Part shown: piece after piece, positions 22,965 to 42,271 of the stretch
How positions within the stretch are numbered: position 1 is the first letter of the stretch
How the letters are laid out: the number at the start of each line of letters is the position of its first letter
Program-made: the position numbers and the translations under genes
Notes under the pieces: generated by a model
The model's input: only the letters and a program-made list of their open reading frames with translations
The model's database searches: none
Told to the model about the DNA's origin: nothing
DNA from: Syngnathus acus
Taxonomy: Eukaryota > Chordata > Actinopteri > Syngnathiformes > Syngnathidae
Assembly (NCBI RefSeq): GCF_901709675.1
Contig: NC_051087.1
Coordinates: 1 to 64,000 of the forward strand
Reading direction: 5' to 3'
Length of the DNA: 64,000 bases

Positions 22965-24798
22965 AGAAAAAAAGCGTGTCTGGAGCGTCAGCACCAACTT
23001 ACCGTGAAAGAGCGCTCGAGGCGGCATGGCGTCTGGGATGAGGTCAGCCTCCGACAGCAGGCTAGGCGGGGCGGAGTGAGATGCCGGCGTCCCGGGGGCC
23101 GAGAAGTCGGGCGAGGGGGACGGCGACGGGCTGGTCAGGGGCGTCCTGTCTGAAGAACTGACGGAGGAGAATTCAACCACCTCGCCTTTTTCCAGGAGCG
23201 CGTCCGGCAGGCGTTGTACGCCCCCCGCGCCGCGCCCGCCGCCCATCGTGACGGGCGCAGAAGCTGCGGCGCGTTCGGCAAAGCCCGCCTCTTTCTGAGC
23301 CCGCCGGATATCTTTGGCCTCCTGCGTCCGCGAGCGTTTCTCCTTCAGCTGCATGGCCGTCTCCACCGGGTTCCTGCCGCCGCCCCGCTTGCGCAGACCT
23401 TCCACAGCCACGGTGGGCTCCGCCGCAGTTTTGCACGCCGCCGCCGCGCCTGCCGCAGCGGGCCATGACGTCGGACCAAAACTCAAGGTGAGAATACGAC
23501 CGACGGCGGCTCACCTTTAAGCTTGGCGGCCGCCTTGGGGCCGGGGCTTCGCAGGATGGGTGGTCGGTTGTGGACCAGCTTCCACCACCCCGGCTCGCTG
23601 AATTCTTGCGCCCCCGAGCGGAAGAACGCGGGACTTCCCACCGACAAACAACCCGCTACAGTGCTCCACCAGGTGGAGGTCTTTTTCCTGCCGGGTGCCA
23701 AAAGTACATCGGTATCCAATCGGACGCCTTTATTGTCAGGCTACAACGGGTATGCAAGGAAATTGGTGGCGACGGCTCTCCACCTGGATCCCAAGAGGAA
23801 GTTCCAGTGGCGGCCAATGAAGGCGCAGATGTCCTCCTTCCAGCGGAAGTAGCCTTGGCGCCCGGTTCCCTCCAGCGACAGATTGTACATGGCCAGCATG
23901 ACCACCTGTCGCATGCAAAGCCATGTACGTCAGCCTTGCCACAATTGCATCCGCCCACCCGCCAATCACGCCAGGCTGTGACCTGCTGCCAGGTGAGGCG
24001 CATCCTCTCGAAGGTCTCTTCGCCGTCCTCGGAGCAGTCGCGGCAGACAAACTTGAAGAAGTTGTCGCCCTTCAGGTAGCTGGGCTGGTTGCCGTGGAGA
24101 TGAGCTAAGGTGACAAGACCACACTTAACACGAGGGTGTTGCAGTGCGAGACAAGGGCTGACCCATGAGAATGTCGAGTCACGCCGCAAAAAAAAAAAAC
24201 AGACAACAAAACACCGCCGTAGGACTGGGCTACCTGGCTCATTTCATATCAGTCCAAAATTATTGAGGTTTTGTTTTTGTTTTTTTTAAAAACCCATCCA
24301 ATTACAACAAGTAAACTACACTCAAACAACAAAGCAAAACAAAAAAAAACAAAGGAGCAGGTGTTGGAGTTGGACTTTAACATTCCAGCGAGCAGGTCAT
24401 AGTCAAGCTTGACTTCTGCAGCGTTTTTCCATGCGTGGGACTTTCATTAGCTTCCCCCAAAACAATCATATTGTGCTCAGGCGACCAACGCGTTTCAGTG
24501 GGACGCGTGGTACCGCGTCCGAGCAAAGTGAAGGGGACATGGCATACATACCTGCAGGAATCCACTTGTGGCATCGCTCGCAGTAAAAGGCTAAGCGGTC
24601 GCAGGCCCAGACGGCGTCCGCCTCGTCGCCCGGGTCGCTGGCAAGGGAGTCACCGCTGTGGTCGTGCGAGCCCTGGTCCTCTGACTCCACCATCAGAAGC
24701 GTCTCGCCCTCCACCTCGCCCTCCTCCAGGCCCTCCGAAGCCGAGGTGCAGGCCGCCTCATCCTCCACCGCCCCGCCCGGCTCGCCTCCGCCCTCCAT
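20927..24798 (-). CDS. kat14: ATAC complex acetyltransferase subunit KAT14 (CSRP2BP)
   Basis: Ten coding exons: 24798-24552, 24104-23983, 23905-23784, 23687-23515, 23449-23003, 22883-22396, 22333-22200, 21660-21485, 21415-21225, 21100-20927. Frames join into 757 residues (human about 782). KAT14/ATAC2 is a nuclear GNAT-fold subunit of the ADA2A-containing histone acetyltransferase complex. Recognisable in order: acidic N-terminus with EGLEEGEVEGETLL, a Cys-rich segment (YCERCHKWIP ... FKFVCRDCSEDG), TSTWWSTVAGCLSVGSP, a Ser/Pro-rich middle (TPLTSPSPSPSPDFSAPGTP), then the C-terminal GNAT domain from about residue 620. The acetyl-CoA loop reads HPEWRRAGIGTFM, and the last exon HVSAGNPAMLLYQKFGF. 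The start is the first ATG in the exon, 40 nt after the pet117 stop. The intron before exon 6 is a GAAA microsatellite, and exon 8 has tandem donors. Confidence 0.96.
22890..22968 (+). repeat. (GAAA)n microsatellite in kat14 intron 5
   Basis: About 18 GAAA units fill most of a 119-bp intron between kat14 exons 5 and 6. On the transcribed strand this is a (TTTC)n tract ending a few bases before the splice acceptor at 22884. Confidence 0.95.
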
Positions 24799-24838
24799 GA
24801 GCTCGCTGGCTGGCTGGCCAGCCGGCCGGCCAGAAAAA

Positions 24839-26021
24839 TCAGCGCTGCACCTCCCGTCGTTCCTCTCGCAGGTGAGCGCTCAACTTTCTGTTCTCCTCCA
24901 GAAGCCGCACGTTCTCTTTCTTTCGCTCAACTCGCTCCAAATCTCTCAGGATGCCCTCGTGGAGACGCTGCAAACACACGAGTCACAGGGGGTTAGGGTT
25001 AGCACATCAAGGTAGTGTTGCCTTTTGCTCAAGATGTCGGTCGATGAGCAAGGAAAACAAAGATGTGGAGTAATAGTTGGTTCTTTATTTGCAAGATCTT
25101 GGCTTGTTTTACAGCAGTCAGTACACAATGCACTTCAGCAGATGAAACAATAACGTCATAGTTCCGGTCAGAAGGCTTTATAGCAGGGGTGGGCAATTCC
25201 GGTCCTCGAGGGCCCGTGTCCTGCATGTTTTCTATGTCACCCTGTTGCAACACACCTGATAATTCTATAATTAGCAAGGTCTGCAGAAGCTGGATAACAA
25301 TCCTGAGCATTTGAATCAGGTGTGTTGCCCCAGAGAGACCTACCGATAAAACATGCAGGACACCGGCCGGCCCTCGAGGACCGCAATTGCCCACCCCTGC
25401 TTTATAGCGTCCACAAGCAGGAATACGGAAGAGAAGAGAAGGGAGGGGAAAAGAAGGGAAAACATAAAGGCAGACATTCGTTCTGTTATCAACTGAATGT
25501 CTTGTTATGTACTGAATGTTTTCTATCTTTGTATCATGAAGTTAATGAGCTGTGCCTTATGTGTAAGGGAAAGGTTACCAGCTCTGTGTGCCATGTCTGT
25601 GCTCTGATGGAGCAACTATGTTTGAATAGTATTGACACATTGATTGATATAATAAAGTATACAAGTTTGTACAAACTAATAAGAGTATGTACACAATGCT
25701 GCTGCTCCCTCCTCAGCAGAAAGGGGGTAGCAACAAACTAAACAAACATAAAAACAATTGCTGTTATTTTTGTTTGTAGCAGCACACTTAAACATCAGTG
25801 CACTGAAAGCATGACGAAAGTCCCATCCCTCCCTAAAACCTCACCTCGTTGCTAGCTAACTAGCTAGCTATATTAGCTGGTCTTTCAAAATGCACTCTTC
25901 GTTGCTGTGGCTGGCTTGAGCTCACCTGTCTGTCCCAGGCCTGCTTGAGGTGGACCGCAGCCACGGTGCTCACAGTTACAAGCACAGAAAGTCCCAGAAC
26001 CGCTTTGGAGGTCGTAGACAT
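24839..26021 (-). CDS. pet117: PET117 cytochrome c oxidase chaperone
   Basis: Two exons, 26021-25926 and 24967-24839, give a 74-residue protein (human 81). PET117 is a small mitochondrial protein needed for assembly of complex IV, acting with PET100/MR-1S partners at the inner membrane. The N-terminus SKAVLGLSVLVTVSTVAAVH is a single hydrophobic segment typical of the family, followed by KQAWDRQ. The second exon is charged and helical (RLHEGILRDLERVERKKENV). ATG 26021 is chosen because it aligns with the family start; the reading frame runs further upstream without another good ATG. The 958-bp intron contains a hAT MITE. The stop codon lies 40 nt before the kat14 ATG, with no poly(A) signal between. 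Confidence 0.93.
25184..25399. mobile_element. hAT-type MITE with 8-bp target duplication
   Basis: A 216-bp non-autonomous element with terminal inverted repeats starting CAGGGGTGGGCAATT. Both sides carry the 8-bp direct repeat CTTTATAG (25176-25183 and 25400-25407), the hallmark of hAT insertion. The interior holds the GCAACACACCTGA / TGAATCAGGTGTGTTGC palindrome known from abundant fish MITEs. It lies in the pet117 intron. Confidence 0.93.
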
Positions 26022-26682
26022 CACGTTAGCATTAGCTTGCGGGATGATCGTTGCTGCCACTTTCGAGCGGCTTGTTGTTCTTCTTCTGCTGCTGCTGCTG
26101 CTGCGTCTTCTTCGTTTTGTTTTGCGACGGAGGGGGCGGCAGCATCTTCAAGGAGCATTACCGCTACCTACTGTGTTGGAATGTGAACGACAGCAACAAC
26201 CGTCCCATCATAACTTTTACAACTTGACATATATTCTTCTCACCAAACCCGTCAAAATAAGATATCTAAAAAGTAGTTTTTGACAAACAGGATAGTGGGG
26301 TGGGTGGGCTTGAACAAGTCGGTGAATGAAAGAGAGGGAAAAATACGAATATACCAGTTCAAAAAGAAATACACAATCATTATTTTGGAGACAGACATAC
26401 AGAGACGAGGAAGGGCATGATCAACGGGTGATGGCTCGCTCCCGTTCAATGTAGACGGCAACACTTCCTCCCGACGGATGGAAGAGGAGGGCACATACTC
26501 GAGACGTGCCAGCTCGCGCAAAGTCTTGAACACGACTTTGACTTCCACTTGGAGATTGCAAAGCCTGTCAGATGGCCCGCGACCATGCGGGAGCAGTAAG
26601 AAGAGCTCCAGCAGGTCACGGATCAGACAGACGGACACGACCTGCAATCACGGCACGTCCACGCTGACGCTTGATGAGACGT
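26022..26682. other. pet117 upstream region
   Basis: Upstream of the pet117 start there is a short CTG repeat (26084-26103) in a GC-rich patch that likely belongs to its promoter or 5' UTR. Minus strand 26380-26650 has an open stretch of about 90 codons that I do not recognise. There is no convincing gene. Confidence 0.5.
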
Positions 26683-26688
26683 TTTATT
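26683..26688 (-). terminator. Candidate poly(A) signal for tmem63b
   Basis: AATAAA on the minus strand (GGTCAATAAAACGTC), 2.7 kb after the tmem63b stop. It fits the long 3' UTRs usual in this family, but no nearer signal was ruled out experimentally. Confidence 0.45.
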
Positions 26689-29381
26689 GACCAGTTGACA
26701 TACATAAGTAGCATACGGGAGAAAATAAAAAGGCTCACTCACAGCAATAACACAAATCAAGATGTTGGCGCCGCATTGTCGGCAAACGGCGCACTTGGAC
26801 ACTCCTTATGTGCGCACCTTCGCGGCGACGTTTGGACGGGCTTTATTGGACACAACTCGCGGCCGGCAGCCCTTCCCTTTCCTGCTCAAAATCCCCGCCA
26901 GAGGAGCAAAAGCTAATCCAAATCAAAACAAACGAAATGGTTTGGCCTCGAGTCGTCACACTTGAACGTTTTGCATTTCCTGTTGTGACGATGGCGGGTG
27001 TTGATCCCATCTTTTCACATTTCTTTTCTTGGAACCACCCAAAGAACAAGGGGCAAGCCCTCTAAAACAAGTCAGCCACTACAGAGTTTTCATGAATGAT
27101 TCATCCGTGGCGGTCAAATTATATTAACGCGCATCCCTCTATTCCAACGAGGGCCATGATTTCAAATAGAAAAGTGCACAAACATCAACGGACCATAATG
27201 ACTCTGTTTGTGGTTTACTCCATTACCTTCAACCTGTCAAAATACTGATTGTAGTTTTCTTTGAGTTCTTTGCAATTTAAAGACTGTTGTCTTCTTTCGA
27301 TTCAGACACCAAGTCTGCTTTGACGACAGAAATCAGTCAATATTGACTGACGAGAGGCTGAAATGTCTAGGACTTGGATCGTTCGAAACTCAACAATGGG
27401 ATCAGCGATGGCAAATCCAGGTCCAGGAAGTCAAAACCCGTCAGGCCACAGTTTGGCTCGAGCGGCAGGAGCTTCACAGAAAAGCTGCACTTTGCTCCAG
27501 CGCTAGCTATGTCGAAACACCTGCGGCTCAAGCCAAACTGTGGCGGGGTTATTACTCTCTTTGCCATCGCTGTAAACTAATTATCAAAATAGTTGGCCAT
27601 TCATTTGATCATGAATTAGTTGTTGATTCGTCCACAGATTGTTGCACCCCTGCTCTTTCGGTTCACACGTCCCAAAGTAACATTAGCTGTCGGCCCCGAT
27701 ACGAGGATGCGGTCGTGCTTGCGCAAGATAGTGGGCATCGGGGGCTTTCCGTGGTGGCTTCTTTTGTCCGAGGCTTAGGGTCTTGTCAAGCGGCAAACAG
27801 CAGCCGCTATCTGAGACTAGTGTCCAATGAGGACACACCTTTGAATGTCAATCAGAGGAGACCACGTGAACGAATGAACACAGCACGCAGCAAAGTCTCC
27901 AGCGTGGAGCCACAAAGACCAGAGCTCCAACAGCTTTCATCGCTCAGCTCTGTGTGCGCGCGCACATACGCACGCACGCACACACGCAAAAACGAAAAAT
28001 GCAATGTAAACAATATATTAAGGGGGGGGGGGGGGGCGCACCACTGAGACGTCAATCGTTGTCAAATGACTCGGCGGCTTTTTGAGTCAAACGTTTTTGT
28101 TAGTTTTGCAAACATAAGACGATGCGCTAGCAAGCTAGCTCATAAAATATGTTCAAATTCAGTGTTCACACCAAACGGAAGACAAACATAAATTAGTTTA
28201 AAAAATACATAAATATCAGCGCCAGTAAGCAGTTAGCCTAGCTTAGCATAGCGCAGAACGTCGGATTAAAATCAACAAATCTGAAATTGTATTCCACCTT
28301 AGCATTGACGATGTCTCCAGAAGCTTTATAGACATGCTAGCTTTAGGCTAGTGCGCGCAAGCCAGACATTTTGTTGAACCCATTAGTGTCATACGTAGCG
28401 ATCTCATAAAAGCGCGCCACCGACTGCTGTCACTCCAATGTATGGCGAATGAAACTAAACGACGCTGGGCGTGCTATGTGCTAACCTATTCTCAGAGCTA
28501 AGCTAGGCTAACAGGTGAAGCCTCCCGTGCACTCAACACAGAAGCTGGCAGACGAAGAAGCCCCCAAAAATCTCTTCACTTAAGGGCATTAGCACGCGTG
28601 CATTAGCTCGCAACACCCGCTAGCGTATGTGAAAACAACAAGGACAAAGTCATGGGAAGAGTTCAGTCGTGAAGCATTCAAACTACTCAGAGGTTTCATG
28701 TGCAACTCGCACACGTTTGCGTCGCGACTCGTCCTGGAGAGTCAACACTTTAGCCCCCCCTTTCAGGCCAACGACCCGAAACCAACAAATTGTGAGTCAC
28801 GCCCAGTCCGGTCGGCGTCGGGGCCTAGTGGGAGGTACCGCCATTCAATCCAAAGTCAGCGGAAGGGTCCAGTTGCCACGAGTTTTTGTCGGGGACGTGC
28901 GACTCGGATACCTTTGAACGGCTCACCCTATCCAATCGCAGCCGAGTCGTGAGTTATGTCGGTGAGTCACGAGCGGTTGTCTGGAGTCCCGTCGGAGCAA
29001 AGGGCGACGCGTGCCGACACCGCCGTGTGGTCACGTGACATTTAAAGGTGCGGTCGCCGTCGGGAGGTCCCACGACTCGTTCCAGACGAGCCGCAAGCGG
29101 CGGAGGTGCCGAGAACTCCTGAGTGACAACCGCTTGGAAAAAAAAGCCACAGATGAGAGCGATAAGAGCGGCCAGGTGAGGGGACGCACTTCCAGCTGGA
29201 TGATGCCCACCGCAACGGTCAGGGTCAAGTCTTCAAGCTGGGAAGGGGCGGAGCCTCGCCAGCGCAGTGGCGCTAGCCGGCTAGCTAGGGAGCGAGCTGG
29301 TTAGCTCGCTCGCTCGCTAGCATCGCGTGGTGGCGAGGACGGCGGACTGTCTCCGCCCCCTCCGTGGAGCTCCACCCCCAG
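26689..29381 (-). other. Probable tmem63b 3' UTR / spacer
   Basis: No coding exon is seen in 2.7 kb. It contains a hairpin at 27403-27572, a GT/CA-rich patch near 27960, a run of 15 G at 28022, and many AGCTAGC-like elements. The 234-codon plus-strand frame at 27343-28047 crosses the hairpin and has no family resemblance. Confidence 0.5.
27403..27572. repeat. Imperfect inverted repeat (hairpin)
   Basis: CAGCGATGGCAAA at 27403 pairs with TTTGCCATCGCTG at 27560, and GCCACAGTTTGGCT at 27445 pairs with AGCCAAACTGTGGC at 27531, leaving a central loop of about 70 bases. It may be a MITE relic, and it would fold in the tmem63b 3' UTR if that reaches this far. Confidence 0.8.
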
Positions 29382-38795
<9,414 letters not shown>

Positions 38796-39074
38796 GCTCA
38801 GCGCCGCATCTTCGCCCTCGACCTGCGCGGGGAGCCCGGTCGGCGGGCGTCGACGGCGTGTGCCGGGTCGCCCCCCCTGAAAAGGAGCCCAGCGCCCCCG
38901 GTGGTGAATATTGACCACAGGACAGCGCGAGGCACAATTCAGTTTCGGTGGGCTGACGCTCGCTGCCGGTGAGGAAAGGAAAATCGTAACGCATCTGGTA
39001 TTTGAGCGCGGTTTACCCGAGACTTCCCGAGCGTCATTGCGGACAATGACTACAAGTAGTCATTTGAAAGCAGC

Positions 39075-39240
39075 TGGCTCCCGGCCGTGTTTTTGAAATG
39101 TGGGAGGAAACCAGAGTACCTGGAGGAAACCCACGCAGGCACGGGGAGAACACGCAAACTCCACACAAGAGGACCTGAACCGGAATCGAGCCCTGCACGT
39201 TTGAACTGCAAGGCGGACGTGCGAACCTTGCCACCTAATA
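39075..39240 (-). mobile_element. Truncated copy of the 30662-type SINE
   Basis: On the minus strand it reads through the tRNA-like head (GGGCTCGATTCC) into GTGTGGAGTTTGCGTGTTC and CTGGTTTCCTCCCACATTTC, then stops. Only the 5' half is present, and it is more diverged than the copy at 30662. Confidence 0.85.
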
Positions 39241-39540
39241 TCATATCGTATAATTTGTGGATATGATTAACATGTTTGACTTTTGTCCAAAAGACCGTCA
39301 ATAAAGGTGATTTTACTGCTGGCAATTTGAGCCTTCCGCCAATCCTAACCTGTTGTCTTGCTAACAATTTTTCGGTTTTGCTCACGTCCGTATAGAACGG
39401 AGGGCTCATCTCGCGGTGTGACGTCATCACATGACATCATTCCCGCACGGCGAGGCGAGACAAGCCGAACCCGCCCAAGAGAACCCGAACTGGAACATCG
39501 GTGGCTCGTTGTGCTCTGCGTGTGTTGCGTAAGAGAGCCC

Positions 39541-39548
39541 CCCCCCCC

Positions 39549-39596
<48 letters not shown>
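39541..39596 (+). repeat. C-run and (CA)n microsatellite
   Basis: Ten or more C followed by about 20 CA units, upstream of tmem63b. Confidence 0.95.
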
Positions 39597-39600
<4 letters not shown>

Positions 39601-40662
39601 CCCAATCCATCAGGCCATTGCGCGCGCGCTGCGGTGGCGGCGGCGGATAAAACAAAGAACGACGCGCGCGCGGCCTTTCGGGCCGCGTTTGCGTGCAGGC
39701 CTCACCTGGGCACCGGAAGTGGCGTTGCGTGGCCTGAAATCCTCACGCAGCAGCGCCGAGCGTCGCCGAGTCGTCGTGCCGCAGCGCCGACGCTATCGCC
39801 ATCGCAAGCGGGCGAGCGCACCTGCCGGTCGGTCCTCTTGCTCCTCTTCCCCTGCTTTCCTGCTGTTGGGGCGGGCGGGTGAGTTGGTGCTAAAACGAAA
39901 GAGAAGCCGAGCGGGCCAGTGTGGCAGCTCAGCCGGACTCAGCTCAGCTCAGCTCAGCTCGTCTCGTCCGCCGCCGCCGATGCTGATGCCGCTGCGGAGG
40001 ACACGCGGCAATGCACGCAGGCGTCGACAGGGGGCGCCAAAGCGCGCCTTCACAATAAAAGCTCAGCCAGTGGGCCACTCGGACGGATGGATGGATGGAC
40101 GGACGGACGGATGGATGGACGGACGGATGCCCGCGACATTGGGCAATTTCAAGTGTGTTCTATTCTTTGTAGGCAAAAGATTTTTGCCAGCCGAGCTCAG
40201 AGTCAAGAATACTGTCGATTGTTATCGCATGTATTTACCAGTCGAGAGTTACCAGGAAATTCCAGGATCTCTTTCCGTGTTGCTGCCGGCCTTCCAGCAG
40301 ACTCCCTTGACACGTCTTTTCATCCATTTTGGAGGGACGTCCAGTTTCTGCACATATGAGCTCCACTTGACGTGGAGTCGAAGACCTTGAACAAAGATGA
40401 CTTCCCTGTGGCACAGTTACAAGAGGGTGTATACAATTGCAACGAAGTTATGTCATTTTTTAAATTTCTTGTATCTTATTTTACGTTATTTATTTATATA
40501 TGATCATATTCGATATTATTTATTTATCTATTTAAATCTGATGTGCAAACGCGTGCATTTTGAAGGTCACAGACCGGAAATGAGCCCGCTACTCAGAAAA
40601 GAGTTGTTGGAAGTGACGCAGTTTGAGTAGCGAATCGGCAGCGGATACTACCCAAAACAAAC

Positions 40663-42136
40663 ATGGCGGACGGTGAGTGCATTGTTCATTTCGTCTTGTA
40701 AAGTTGAATAATAACAATAAAAGTCCATTTCGTGCAAGTTGCTGCCGCTGCTTCCGTTCTCCTTCTTTCGTGTAGTGCCACGATAAACCACAAAACGTCC
40801 GCAGCCAGTCTGATCCAGTACTAAGCTAACTTGCTAGCGCCAAGCAACCGGCTGAACGAGCGCTTTCAATCGAGACGAATATCACCAGTTTGGCTTTTCT
40901 CTCTCTCGCTAGAATACACAACATTTCCTCTTTTTCTTTGGGTTGCAAAAATCACCAAAAGACATCATTTGAGCCTATGCAAATGAACTCAATTGTCTTC
41001 GCAGAGCACACCGACGCGGAACACACGATGGAGCATCCCACTGTAAGTCCGCCTCATCATCATCATCATCACTAACCTTATCATCAGTACCTTCCTAATT
41101 GCTCGCATATGTGCAGTAAAAATTTTTTTTTTTTTTCACTTGATTTCTACAGCAAAGCCCATCAATAGTGATTCAAAACTAAATGGTCAAAAATTGTTAA
41201 GCGCTTTTCGCACTCAAAGCACTGCTTCCTCGTTCGTTCACCTACTGATGACATTCTTTCGGGAGCAACTGGGCCTTGCTCAAGGACACTTTGACACTGT
41301 GGATGGAAGCCCCAAGCTCTGGGTTGGGAGTCGACCACTCTCCCAAAGTGTACATTTTCCCCAGCACAACGGCAACTCACGGGCTAGAAATGTGCTATTT
41401 TTGTAGTTTGTTTTTGAGCCCGCGTGCAACAAATTGAGTCGTAACCAGTCGCGCTGATGTCTTTTTACCTTCAATTTCGGCAAGCCCAGTATTGTTGACG
41501 GTCACTTTGTTGTGGCGCAGGTGTCCGAAAACCCCCACGCGGAGTTTGGCCTGACGGATAGCATCCAGGTAAGGTGTCCCTCCCCGCCACTGCCGACGGA
41601 CGGAGGATCGCCAACATGCTTTGCCGTTGGCCAGAGGACGCTGGAGCAGGAGAAGACGAGCAAGCAGAAGGTGGACCTGCAGGCGCTGCCCACGCGAGCC
41701 TACCTGGACCAGACTGTGGTGCCCATCCTACTGCAAGGCCTGGCCGTGCTGGCCAAGGAGAGGTCAGAGGTTGAGCAAAGCCCCGCCCGACAAAGAGGCC
41801 AAAGCGACCGACTCGGTAGTTTGTCGGCACGTTTGCTTCGGGAGACGACTCGAATGGCCGTTGTCCCGTTGCAAATCTGCCGAGGGATTATTATTTCAAG
41901 ATACTAGGACAGGGGCGGGCGAGTTTGTTTACCTGCTTACCGTGTTTGGGCCGCTTCCTGAGCAAGGCTGTGACCGAGAACCGGACTTGACATGGGAGCA
42001 AATGATCTCGTAAGTCGGGTTGCCGCTGTCTAACCGGGAGGCCGTTGCTTGTGTTGCGCGCAGGCCGCTGAACCCCATCGAGTACCTGGCAGCCTTCCTC
42101 CTCAAGAACAAGTCGCAGTTTGATGAGCGCAATTGA
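40663..42136 (+). CDS. dpy30: DPY30 histone methyltransferase complex subunit
   Basis: Five exons: 40663-40672, 41005-41042, 41521-41568, 41635-41762, 42064-42136. Together they give 98 residues (human 99). DPY30 is the small dimeric core subunit of MLL/SET1 H3K4 methyltransferase complexes, binding ASH2L, and also occurs in NURF. The C-terminal Dpy-30 helix bundle is complete: [35 protein letters not shown] and [17 protein letters not shown]. The N-terminus is short and acidic or histidine-rich, with [13 protein letters not shown] matching the family. The first exon has only ten coding bases (ATGGCGGACG), set by the Kozak-like AACATGG and a good donor. It is the only plus-strand gene. Confidence 0.96.
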
Positions 42137-42145
42137 AGCTTTGCC

Positions 42146-42151
42146 AATAAA
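42146..42151 (+). terminator. Poly(A) signal of dpy30
   Basis: AATAAA ten bases after the dpy30 stop, followed 20-40 bases later by a GT- and T-rich stretch. Confidence 0.85.
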
Positions 42152-42190
42152 AGGTCACCCGAGTTCAAGTGGTAGCGAGAGCTGCTTTTT

Positions 42191-42196
42191 TTTATT
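42191..42196 (-). terminator. Poly(A) signal of psen2
   Basis: AATAAA on the minus strand, 76 bases after the psen2 stop and only 40 bases from the oppositely oriented dpy30 signal. Confidence 0.85.
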
Positions 42197-42271
42197 GGAC
42201 CGTGTCCACCCGGCGCGTCTCCAAGGGAAAAAGCTTCCGGGGCTCAAATGTGCGCTCCGACGGACTTGCCG

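Larger units (their letters stand above)
38796..40662. other. Divergent tmem63b / dpy30 upstream region
   Basis: Head-to-head spacing of 1.87 kb between the two start codons. It holds a SINE fragment (39075-39240), a C-run plus CA tract (39540-39596), a GC-rich segment around 39615-40030 with CAGCT repeats that probably contains the tmem63b first, non-coding exon, and a GGAC/GGAT tract (40082-40128). The last 50 bases before dpy30 are its 5' UTR. Confidence 0.6.

Noticed and set aside
24986-25006. TTAGGGTTAGCACAT within the pet117 intron, resembling both satellites
   Set aside because: A single short match of about 15 bases; similar GGGTTAGGG pieces occur by chance elsewhere (near 8420 and 20881).
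26252-26647. 131-codon minus-strand frame near the tmem63b poly(A) candidate
   Set aside because: It looks protein-like in part but matches no family I know and uses a non-ATG start; left unassigned.
27343-28047. 234-codon plus-strand open frame
   Set aside because: It spans an inverted repeat and a CA/G-run patch, has no recognisable domain, and has a composition unlike coding DNA nearby.
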